Positions 34,335-42,415 of a stretch of DNA of 64,000 bases are shown in pieces. Below the pieces are notes generated by a model. It was given only the letters and a program-made list of their open reading frames with translations, had not been told where the DNA came from and made no database searches. The DNA is from Sphingopyxis jiangsuensis (lineage in GTDB: Bacteria > Pseudomonadota > Alphaproteobacteria > Sphingomonadales > Sphingomonadaceae), in contig NZ_JAERPO010000002.1 in the NCBI RefSeq assembly GCF_016734905.1, positions 1,011,524 through 1,075,523 on the forward strand, written 5' to 3'. Each line of letters opens with the position of its first letter. The first letter of the stretch is position 1. A program made the translations under genes and the position numbers.

Positions 34335-36590
34335 TCACTCCGCAGGGGCGAGCATCGCTTCGAGTTCCTTCACCAGCATTGCCGGTCGCAACGGCTTGTC
34401 GAGATGCGGCGAATTGGCAAATACCGGCGAGCGATCGTTCACCCCGTAACTCGATAGCGTCAGAAACGGGGTCCCGTTGCGCCCGAGCCATTCGGCAATC
34501 GGTTCCGACGTCTCTCCGCCCAGATTGATATCGAGCACACCGACATCGCAGGCCTCGGTGTCGAGCAGTTCGATGGCCTGCTTGACCGAACCGACCGGAC
34601 CCAAAATCTCGAACCCCGCATCCTTCAGAAATTCGGCGACCTCGACAGCGATAAGCACCTCGTCTTCGACGACAAGAACGCGTCGTCCGCGCAGGCCCGG
34701 CGCCGCGTCATTCGCCGCTTTCCCCTTCTGGAGACCGGTGCCCGATTCATGCTTTTCGAGCACTTTGCGCGCGGGACATCGTGCACGGCACACGAGGCCG
34801 GTCGGCGCGTAGTCGAGGTCGACTTCACCGTCGATACTGAGTTTCAGGATCCGCTCGATCACCGTCGATCCAAAACCCCGTCGGTCGGGCGCGGCGACCG
34901 GCGGGCCGCCGCATTCGGTCCACGCCAGTTCGAAAACAGGGTCCGCGGTATCGTCGCCGACGATCTGCCAGCTGATGTCGACGGCCCCATCGTCGTTCGA
35001 CAGCGCGCCATATTTCGCCGCATTGGTCGCCAGTTCGTGAAGCGCCATTCCGAATGCCTGCGCCGCAGCCGCGCGAAGGCGCAGATCCGGACCCGAAAGG
35101 CGAATGCGCTGGCCGAAATCCGCGCCGAAATATGCGAGCTGCGACCGGACCAGTTCGTGAATCGGAACATCCTGCCACCCGCTCTGCAACAACACGTCGT
35201 GACTGGCCGCCAGCGCCTGGATACGCTCGTCAAACCGCTCCAGGAATGTCGTCGGATCGCTCGCGACGGTCTGCCGTGCAATGACCTGAACGAGCGCCAG
35301 CATATTCTTGGCGCGATGATTGACCTCGCCCATCAACAGGCGCTCGCGCGCTTCGGCGCGTTTCCGCTCGCCAACGTCGTGCGCTATTTTCGATGCGCCG
35401 ACAATTTCGCCCGACGTGTTGTATATGGGGGACACATTGACGGAAACGTCGACGTGCCGTCCGTCCCGGCAGACGCGAACCGTTTCGTAATTGCTGACCA
35501 TCTCACCCTTGCTGATGCGGGCAAGAATCCTGTCCTCTTCGTCTTTCCGGTCGGCCGGGATCAGGCATGTCACCGAGCGACCCATCATTTCGTCGGCGGC
35601 ATAGCCGTAGATTTTTTCGGCGCCCTTGTTCCAGCTGCGCACGGTGCCGTCCAGCGCGGTCGAAATAATGGCTTCGTTCGACGACGCGACGATGGCCGCA
35701 AGATGCGCGCGCGCCTGTTCGGCGCGACGCCGGTCGGTGATGTCGGTGATCGATGCGTAGAAGAGATTTTCGACGCCGGCAAAATATTGGAGCTGCACGG
35801 CCACGTCATAGAGCGACCCGTCCTTGCGACGATGGGCGGTCTCGAACAGCAGGTTCGGCACCTCTCCCCGGCGCAGGGGGGCAACGAAAGCCAGGAATTC
35901 GTCGCGGGTGAAATCGGGCTTGATATCCCATGGCGTCAGCAATCGCAGCTCGTCCATCGAATAGCCGAGATTTTCGCGCGCGCCGCGGTTGACCAGTTCG
36001 AAGCGACAGGTATCGCCATTGAAAATAAAAACTTCGCTGACCGAATCTTCAACGATCCGCCCCAATCGTTCGTTGATCGATGACGTCATCAGCCGCTCCA
36101 GCTCGGCGGCGGCGCGCCCCGAGAAAAGCTCCAATATCTCCGCAGCCCGATCGCCATGGAGGATCGGCTTTTCGTCGAGCGCCGCCAGCAACCCCAGAAT
36201 CTGCCCCGACGACGAGCGAAGCGGGGTGCCGACATAACTTGTCGCCCCCATTTCCTTGAGCAGATCGTCGCGGGGGAACAGGCTGGTGATATTGTCCGGG
36301 AAGCAACAGGCGCCCTGGGTCACAATATCGGCGCACGGCGAATGCCGGAGATCATATTCGAAATTGTCGATCGGCCCATTGTCCCACGCCGCAAGCGTTG
36401 CGGCGCGGTCGGGGTCGCCCGGCGTCAGGACGCACATAAAGACCCAGCGAACCGACAGCGAATGGGCAAGCGCCTCGACCATCATGGGGAAAAAGGCTTC
36501 GCCGACGACCTTGGAGCAGCCGGCGAGCATTTGGTACACCAGCCCGAAGTGCGATTCCTTGCCCTGCGGCGTCAGCGACATCTGCCCCAT
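34335..36590 (-). CDS. Hybrid histidine kinase of the HWE type (GAF-PAS-PAS-HK-receiver)
   Basis: Domains in order: a GAF-like N-terminal domain (about 15-165), two PAS domains (about 170-290 and 293-415), an HWE/HisKA_2 dimerisation part with phosphoacceptor His425 in EVNHRAKNM, an ATP-binding domain with LHELATNAAKYGALS, and a C-terminal receiver (about 635-751) with Asp687 in GVLDINLGG. HWE kinases of alphaproteobacteria often feed the general stress response through PhyR, or act in light or redox sensing; there is no LOV cysteine motif here. It is convergent with mntP. The ligand and output are unknown. Confidence 0.88.
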   Translation of the reverse strand: MGQMSLTPQGKESHFGLVYQMLAGCSKVVGEAFFPMMVEALAHSLSVRWVFMCVLTPGDPDRAATLAAWDNGPIDNFEYDLRHSPCADIVTQGACCFPDNITSLFPRDDLLKEMGATSYVGTPLRSSSGQILGLLAALDEKPILHGDRAAEILELFSGRAAAELERLMTSSINERLGRIVEDSVSEVFIFNGDTCRFELVNRGARENLGYSMDELRLLTPWDIKPDFTRDEFLAFVAPLRRGEVPNLLFETAHRRKDGSLYDVAVQLQYFAGVENLFYASITDITDRRRAEQARAHLAAIVASSNEAIISTALDGTVRSWNKGAEKIYGYAADEMMGRSVTCLIPADRKDEEDRILARISKGEMVSNYETVRVCRDGRHVDVSVNVSPIYNTSGEIVGASKIAHDVGERKRAEARERLLMGEVNHRAKNMLALVQVIARQTVASDPTTFLERFDERIQALAASHDVLLQSGWQDVPIHELVRSQLAYFGADFGQRIRLSGPDLRLRAAAAQAFGMALHELATNAAKYGALSNDDGAVDISWQIVGDDTADPVFELAWTECGGPPVAAPDRRGFGSTVIERILKLSIDGEVDLDYAPTGLVCRARCPARKVLEKHESGTGLQKGKAANDAAPGLRGRRVLVVEDEVLIAVEVAEFLKDAGFEILGPVGSVKQAIELLDTEACDVGVLDINLGGETSEPIAEWLGRNGTPFLTLSSYGVNDRSPVFANSPHLDKPLRPAMLVKELEAMLAPAE

Positions 36591-36695
36591 AGTTCGCGCC
36601 CTCCCGAACGCAGCGCGTCAGTCCGTGCGGTCCGACGAGCCCTCCCCGCCTTCAAAGGGCGGAAACAAAGGGAACGACGAGCGGACGAAAAGGTT

Positions 36696-39452
36696 TCAGG
36701 CCACCTCGACTTCTTCGTCGGCCCCCGCGGCATCGAGCAGGCGCTTCTCCAGGGACTTCACGCGCGCCGCGCTGTCGATTTTCCCGCCGAGCAGGTCGGT
36801 GACATAGAAGGTGTCGACCGCGCGCTCGCCATAGGTCGCGACATGCGCGCTGTGGACGGTGACCTTCGACTGGAAGAGCGCATGCGCGAGCTGGTTGAGC
36901 AGCGCGGGGCGGTCCTGCGCGTTGACCTCGATCACCGTGAACCGGTTCGACGCCTTGTTGTCGACGAACACGTTCGGCGCGACGCGAAAGGCTTCGGCGC
37001 GGGCGCGGGGCAATGCGCGCGCTTCGAGTTTCGGCAGCAGTTTCTGGCGGTTGGCGAGCGCATCCTCGATCGCGCGGGTGAGCCGGGCGATCTGGTCGGC
37101 CTCGTCAAAGGGGCGGCCGAGCGGGTCCTGGACAAGGAAATTGTCGAGCGCGAGCCCGTCGCGCGTCGTGTGGATGCGCGCATCGATGATGTTGCCGCCG
37201 GCGAGATGGATGCCCCCCGCGATGCGATAGAAAAGCCCCGGATGGTCGGCGGCGAGCACCATCACGAGCGTCGCGCCGCGGTCGTCGTCGGGCACCGCCG
37301 CGATATGGAGCGGCGCGCTGCCCGCCTTCTGGATGTGGACGAGGTTCGCGGCGATGACCTCGACCGGCTCGGCGATCCAATAGCTTTCGGGAAGGCGTTT
37401 CGCGAGCTTCGCGAAATCCTTGTCGCCCATGCCGAGCAGCGCCTGCGCATCCTCCTTCTTGTTCGCGATGCGCGCCTCGCGCCCGCGCTGCTTGTGGCCG
37501 AGGCGCAGCACCTCTTCGGCGGCGTCGTAAAGCTCGGTGAGCAGCTGGCGCTTCCAGCTGTTCCAAACGCCGGGCCCGACCGCGCGGATGTCGACGACGG
37601 TGAGGACGAGGAGCAGGCGGAGGCGCTCGGGGCTTTGCACGACCTGCGCGAAGTCGAGGATCGTCTTGAAATCGGCAAGGTCGCGCTTGAACGCGGTCGC
37701 CGACATCAGCAGGTGGTAGCGCACGAGCCACGACACCGTCTCGGTCTCGGCCGCGGTCAGTCCGAGGCGCGGGCAGACGCGCAGCGCAAGCTCGGCCCCC
37801 AAGATGCTGTGATCGCCGCCGCGCCCCTTCGCAATGTCGTGGAGCAGCACCGCCATATAGATGACGCGCCGCGAATGAATCTGCTGCATGATCGCGGTCG
37901 ACAGCGGGTGATCGCCCTTGAGCCGGTTCTGCTCGATATCGGCGAGCAGGCCGATCGCGCGGATCGTATGTTCGTCGACCGTATAATGATGATACATGTC
38001 GAACTGCATCTGCGCGACGACGCGGCCGAAGTCGGGCACGAAGCGGCCGAAGATTCCCGCCTCGTTCATCCAGCGCAGCACCGTTTCGGGGTCGCGCGGG
38101 CTGGTGAGCACGTCGAGGAAGAGCGCATTGGCGCGCGCGTCGCGGCGCACCCCCTGCGTCTCGATGAGCTTTGCATCGTGGCGCGCCTGGCGCATCGCCT
38201 GCGGGTGGATTTCGAGCCCATATTTGTCGGCGAGCGCGAAAATCTCGATCAGCCGCACCGGGTCGGCCTCGAAAAAATCGTCGGACGGGAGCGCGAGCCG
38301 CCCGCGGTCGAGCACGAAGCCGTTGAGCTTGCCGGGGCGGCGGCGGATCGACGGCAGGAACCGCCGCCCGCGCGCCGCGAGCTGGTCGTCGAGGTGCGCG
38401 AGAAAGGTGCCCGTCAGGTCGCCGACGCTTTTGGCGTGGAGGAAATAGAGCTGCATGAAGCGCTCGACCGCGCTTTTCCCCGGCCGCTCGGCAAACTGCA
38501 TCCGCGCGGCAATCTCGCGCTGGAAGTCGAAGGTCAGCCGGTCCTCGGCGCGCCCGGCGAGGGTGTGGAGATGGCAGCGCACCGCGAGCAGGAAATTTTC
38601 GGCGCGCGCGAACTGGCGCAGCTCGCGCGCGGTGAGCAGCCCCGCGTCGACAAGCTCGGGAACGGTGCGGACGCGGTGGATGAACTTGCCGATCCAGAAG
38701 AGCGTGTGAAGGTCGCGCAGCCCCCCCTTCCCTTCCTTCACATTGGGTTCGACGACATAGCGCGAATCGCCCATTTTCTTGTGCCGCTCGTCGCGCTCGG
38801 CGAGCTTGTCGGCAACGAAGGCGCGCGCATTGCCGGCGACGACCTCGGCATCGAAGCGCGCCGCAGCCTGATCGTAAAGGTCGCGGTCGCCCCAGACGAA
38901 ACGCCCTTCGAGCAGTGCGGTGCGGACCGTCAGATCCTCCTTCGCCGCGCGAATCATCTCCTCGAGCGAGCGCGACGAATGGCCGACCTTCAGCCCGAGG
39001 TCCCACAGCGTATAAAGCTGCGCCTCGATCACCTGTTCGGTCCAGCTCGTCTGCTTGAACGGCGTGAGGAAGCCGATGTCGACGTCGCTGTGCGGCGCCA
39101 TTTCGCCGCGGCCATAGCCGCCGACCGCGATCACCGTGATCCGCTCGCCCGCCGAACGGTTGCCCGAGGGATAAAGATGGTCGACGGTGAAATCATGGCT
39201 GAGGCGCACGATCTGGTCGATCAGGAAGGCCGTGGCCTGCGCAGCCAGCCGCCCGTGCGACGGCGCCTCGAGCAGGCGATGCGCGATTTCGCTGTGCCCG
39301 GCGTCGAGCGCTTCCTTGAGCAGCGCGACCATCGCGCGGCGGCGCTGGCCCGTGTCGTTCGTCTCGGCCGCAATCGCAGCGAGCTGTTCGCCCAGCTTGC
39401 GCCGGTCGATTATCGCGCGCCGCTGCGGCAGCTTGTCGAACAGGTCGCTCAT
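36696..39452 (-). CDS. glnD: Bifunctional PII uridylyl-transferase/uridylyl-removing enzyme
   Basis: GlnD senses glutamine and adds or removes UMP on PII proteins to set nitrogen assimilation. The nucleotidyltransferase motif is seen as VGGYGRGEMAPHSDVDIGFL (G-G-x-G-R...DxD), an HD phosphohydrolase domain includes LLHDIAKGRGGDHS, and two ACT domains occupy the C-terminal 200 residues (ATLVMVLAADHPGLFYRIAG and FTVIEVNAQDRPALLNQLAH). The ATG overlaps the mutS stop (ATGA). The length of 918 residues is typical of alphaproteobacteria. Confidence 0.96.
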   Translation of the reverse strand: MSDLFDKLPQRRAIIDRRKLGEQLAAIAAETNDTGQRRRAMVALLKEALDAGHSEIAHRLLEAPSHGRLAAQATAFLIDQIVRLSHDFTVDHLYPSGNRSAGERITVIAVGGYGRGEMAPHSDVDIGFLTPFKQTSWTEQVIEAQLYTLWDLGLKVGHSSRSLEEMIRAAKEDLTVRTALLEGRFVWGDRDLYDQAAARFDAEVVAGNARAFVADKLAERDERHKKMGDSRYVVEPNVKEGKGGLRDLHTLFWIGKFIHRVRTVPELVDAGLLTARELRQFARAENFLLAVRCHLHTLAGRAEDRLTFDFQREIAARMQFAERPGKSAVERFMQLYFLHAKSVGDLTGTFLAHLDDQLAARGRRFLPSIRRRPGKLNGFVLDRGRLALPSDDFFEADPVRLIEIFALADKYGLEIHPQAMRQARHDAKLIETQGVRRDARANALFLDVLTSPRDPETVLRWMNEAGIFGRFVPDFGRVVAQMQFDMYHHYTVDEHTIRAIGLLADIEQNRLKGDHPLSTAIMQQIHSRRVIYMAVLLHDIAKGRGGDHSILGAELALRVCPRLGLTAAETETVSWLVRYHLLMSATAFKRDLADFKTILDFAQVVQSPERLRLLLVLTVVDIRAVGPGVWNSWKRQLLTELYDAAEEVLRLGHKQRGREARIANKKEDAQALLGMGDKDFAKLAKRLPESYWIAEPVEVIAANLVHIQKAGSAPLHIAAVPDDDRGATLVMVLAADHPGLFYRIAGGIHLAGGNIIDARIHTTRDGLALDNFLVQDPLGRPFDEADQIARLTRAIEDALANRQKLLPKLEARALPRARAEAFRVAPNVFVDNKASNRFTVIEVNAQDRPALLNQLAHALFQSKVTVHSAHVATYGERAVDTFYVTDLLGGKIDSAARVKSLEKRLLDAAGADEEVEVA

Positions 39453-42124
39453 ATCTCGTCCGCCGCAATCTGCTTGAGCCGGTAGAGCGCCTCCAATGCC
39501 TCGCGCGGCGCGAGCGCGTCGGGGTCGATTCCGGCGAGCGCGTCGCGCAGCGCATCGCGCACGGCCTCTGGCGCCTCGGCGAGCGTCGCGGCGAACAGCG
39601 GCAAATCGTCGAGTCCCGCGGCGAGCCCGCCGGTCCTTTCGCGCCCCGCCTCGAGCTTGGCGAGCACCGTCTCGGCGCGCCTGACCACCGTGGGGGGCAC
39701 CCCCGCAAGCCGCGCGACGGCAAGGCCATAGCTGCGGTCGGCCGGCCCCTCGGCAAGTTCGTGGAGCAGCACGAGATCGCCCTTCCACTCGCGCGCGCGG
39801 ACATGGTGGAGCGACAGCGCGCCGAGACTCTCGGCGAGCCGCGTCAGCTCGTGATAATGGGTCGCGAAGAGGCAGCGGCAGCGGTTGACCTCGTGCACCG
39901 CCTCGACCACCGACCAGGCGAGCGCGAGCCCGTCGTAGGTCGAGGTGCCGCGCCCGACCTCGTCGAGGATGACAAAGCTTTGCGGCGTCGCCTGCGCGAG
40001 GATCGCCGCGGTTTCGACCATTTCGACCATGAAGGTCGAACGCCCGCGCGCGAGATTGTCGCTCGCGCCGACGCGGCTGAACAGCCGGTCGACGAGTCCG
40101 AGCCTGGCCGAAGCCGCAGGCACGAAGGCGCCCGCCTGCGCGAGCAGGACGATCAGCGCATTCTGGCGCAGGAAGGTCGATTTGCCGCCCATGTTCGGCC
40201 CGGTGACGAGCCACAGCCGGTCGCCCTCCGACAGCGACACATCGTTGGGGACGAACCGTTCGCCCGCCTTCGCCAACGCCGCCTCGACCACCGGGTGACG
40301 CCCGCCGGTCACATCGAGGCACGGCTCGTCGGCGAGGTCGGGGCGGCACCAATTGTGGCTCATCGCATGGTCGGCGAGCGCCGCGGCGACGTCGATACGC
40401 GCGAGCACGTCGCAGCTGGCGGCGATCGCTTCGCGGCGGCGGGTGGCGGCTTCGGTGAGCGCCTCGAGATGCGCGGCCTCGGCGGCGAGCGCGTGGACGC
40501 CCGCCTGCGTCACGCGGCTCGCGGCTTCGTGCAGGTCGGCCGAGTTGAAGCGCACCGCGCCCGCGAGCGTCTGGCGATGGGTGAAGCCCGATTCGGGCGC
40601 CATCAGCGCGTCGGCGTGCTTCGCGGGCACCTCGACATGATAGCCGAGCACGCCATTGTGGCGGATCTTGAGCGCGGCGATGCCCGTGCGCTCGCGATAC
40701 TGCGCCTCGAGCGCGGCGATCGCCTTGCGCCCGTCGCGCGCGGTTTCGCGCAGCGCGTCGAGCGCGGCGTCATAGCCCTCGGCGATATAGCCGCCCTGCG
40801 CGGCATCGACGGGCGGCGTTTCAACGAGCGCGCGGCCGAGTTCGTCGACGAGCGCGCCATGGCCGTCGAGCCCCGGCAGCAGCCGCGCGAGCAACGGCGG
40901 CAGGTCGGCGCGCTGCGCCAGCCGCTCGCGCAGCAGCCGCGCGCCGCCCAGCGCATCGCGCAGCTGCGCAAGATCGCGCGGGCCGCCGCGTCCCGCGACG
41001 AGCCGCCCGAGCGCGCGCCCGGCATCGGGAAGCGCGCGCAGCGCGGCGCGCAGCTCGCCGCGCCACAGCGCATCGCGCGCGAGCGCGTCGACGAGGTCGA
41101 GCCGGTCGAGGATCGCCGCGCGGTTGGTGAGCGGGCTCGCGAGATCGTCGGCGAGCAGCCGCGCGCCCGCCGCGGTGACGGTGCGGTCGATCGTCCCGAG
41201 CAGGCTGCCCTCGCGCGTTCCCGCCATCGTGCGGACGATTTCGAGGCTTTCGCGCGTCGCCGCGTCGATCGCCATCCGGTCCGACGCCGCGACGCGCAGC
41301 GGCGGCTGGAGGAAGGTCGCGCCGCCGGTCCCGACATGGTCGAGATAGGCGGCGATCGCGCCCATCGCGGCGAGTTCGCTGCGGCCGAACTGGCCGAACC
41401 CGTCGAGCGTCTGGACGCCGAACAGCGCTTCGAGCCGTTTCTGCCCCGCGCCGCTCGAAAAATCGGCGGCCGGACGGCGCACGATCTGGCGCACGCCCGC
41501 TGCGGGCGCTTCGTCGGCCGCCTCGCTGAGCAACAGTTCGGACGGCGCGAGGCGCGCGAGTTCGGCGTCGACCTGCGCGCGCGCCACCGCGACAACCTCG
41601 AACCGCCCGGTCGAAATATCGGCGGCGGCGATCGCCACCTCCTCCTCGCTCCCGACGGCGGCAATCGCGGCAAGGCGGTTCGCGCTGCGCCCTTCGAGCA
41701 GCGCCTCTTCGGTCAGCGTGCCCGCGGTGACGAAGCGCACGATGTCGCGCGCGACGAGCGCCTTCGACCCGCCGCGCGCCTTCGCCTCTGCCGGGGTTTC
41801 GACCTGTTCGGCAATCGCGACGCGGTGCCCCGCCTTGATCAGCCGCGCGAGATAGGATTCGGCCGAATGCACGGGAACGCCGCACATCGGCACCGGCTGT
41901 CCGTCATGTTCGCCGCGCGACGTCAGCGCGATGTCGAGCGTCGCCGCGGCCGCCTTGGCATCGTCGAAGAACAGCTCGAAAAAATCGCCCATCCGATAAA
42001 AGAGCAGGCAATCGCCCGCGCGCGCCTTGAGCGCCCAATATTGCGCCATCATCGGCGTCGCTGCGGCGGGGGGAGCGGCAGGGGCGGCGTTGCTGTCGGC
42101 GGCTTTGCGGGCGGTGGCGGGCAT
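39449..42124 (-). CDS. mutS: DNA mismatch repair protein MutS
   Basis: MutS recognises mismatches and recruits MutL. The mismatch-binding Phe-x-Glu lies in YRMGDFFELFFDDA near residue 48. The ATPase domain carries Walker A TGPNMGGKST, the helix-turn segment ARGRSTFMVEM, Walker B VILDEVGRGTSTYDG, and the dimer-interface THYHELTRL. A Pro/Ala-rich extension of about 25 residues precedes the connector-ready core. It is 891 residues and upstream of glnD with overlapping codons, so the two are translationally coupled. Confidence 0.97.
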   Translation of the reverse strand: MPATARKAADSNAAPAAPPAAATPMMAQYWALKARAGDCLLFYRMGDFFELFFDDAKAAAATLDIALTSRGEHDGQPVPMCGVPVHSAESYLARLIKAGHRVAIAEQVETPAEAKARGGSKALVARDIVRFVTAGTLTEEALLEGRSANRLAAIAAVGSEEEVAIAAADISTGRFEVVAVARAQVDAELARLAPSELLLSEAADEAPAAGVRQIVRRPAADFSSGAGQKRLEALFGVQTLDGFGQFGRSELAAMGAIAAYLDHVGTGGATFLQPPLRVAASDRMAIDAATRESLEIVRTMAGTREGSLLGTIDRTVTAAGARLLADDLASPLTNRAAILDRLDLVDALARDALWRGELRAALRALPDAGRALGRLVAGRGGPRDLAQLRDALGGARLLRERLAQRADLPPLLARLLPGLDGHGALVDELGRALVETPPVDAAQGGYIAEGYDAALDALRETARDGRKAIAALEAQYRERTGIAALKIRHNGVLGYHVEVPAKHADALMAPESGFTHRQTLAGAVRFNSADLHEAASRVTQAGVHALAAEAAHLEALTEAATRRREAIAASCDVLARIDVAAALADHAMSHNWCRPDLADEPCLDVTGGRHPVVEAALAKAGERFVPNDVSLSEGDRLWLVTGPNMGGKSTFLRQNALIVLLAQAGAFVPAASARLGLVDRLFSRVGASDNLARGRSTFMVEMVETAAILAQATPQSFVILDEVGRGTSTYDGLALAWSVVEAVHEVNRCRCLFATHYHELTRLAESLGALSLHHVRAREWKGDLVLLHELAEGPADRSYGLAVARLAGVPPTVVRRAETVLAKLEAGRERTGGLAAGLDDLPLFAATLAEAPEAVRDALRDALAGIDPDALAPREALEALYRLKQIAADEI

Positions 42125-42221
42125 GCGCCCTGCTTAGTGACTGGGCGCGGCATGGCAAGGTCGGAGGGGAAATGCGGGCGGAATGGCCGGTATGGAGCGG
42201 GGAGCGGACCTTTCCTGTTCC

Positions 42222-42249
42222 GTCATCCCGGACTCGAGTCCGGGATGAC
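42222..42249. repeat. Perfect 28-bp palindrome between mutS and maeB
   Basis: The arms GTCATCCCGGACTC and GAGTCCGGGATGAC are exact reverse complements with no loop. It belongs with the other CCCGG hairpins of the window and lies in a 291-bp intergenic region between divergent genes. Confidence 0.75.
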
Positions 42250-42269
42250 CGATGAAAGGAAGGTGGCCT

Positions 42270-42285
42270 TAGGGTCAGGACCCTA
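42270..42285. repeat. TAGGGTC palindromic repeat (intact copy)
   Basis: TAGGGTCAGGACCCTA, 7-bp arms around AG, identical to the copy at 46460. Here it is free of coding sequence. The remainder of the mutS-maeB interval shows only the longer palindrome and a purine-rich leader before maeB. Confidence 0.7.
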
Positions 42286-42415
42286 GGCCGCAAGCCGCCT
42301 CGCCGTCCAATCCCCCTCCTCGACCAGCGCGCAACATTGCCGGTTACATTTTCGCATGGCGGCGCTAGGGGAAAGGACGGACGCGCATCTTGTGACTTTA
42401 TTGAGAGGACGACGA

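Noticed and set aside
36156-39485. A 1109-codon open frame opposite the kinase and glnD
   Set aside because: It has no recognisable domain and its composition mirrors the antisense of conserved genes; GlnD and the kinase motifs are on the other strand.
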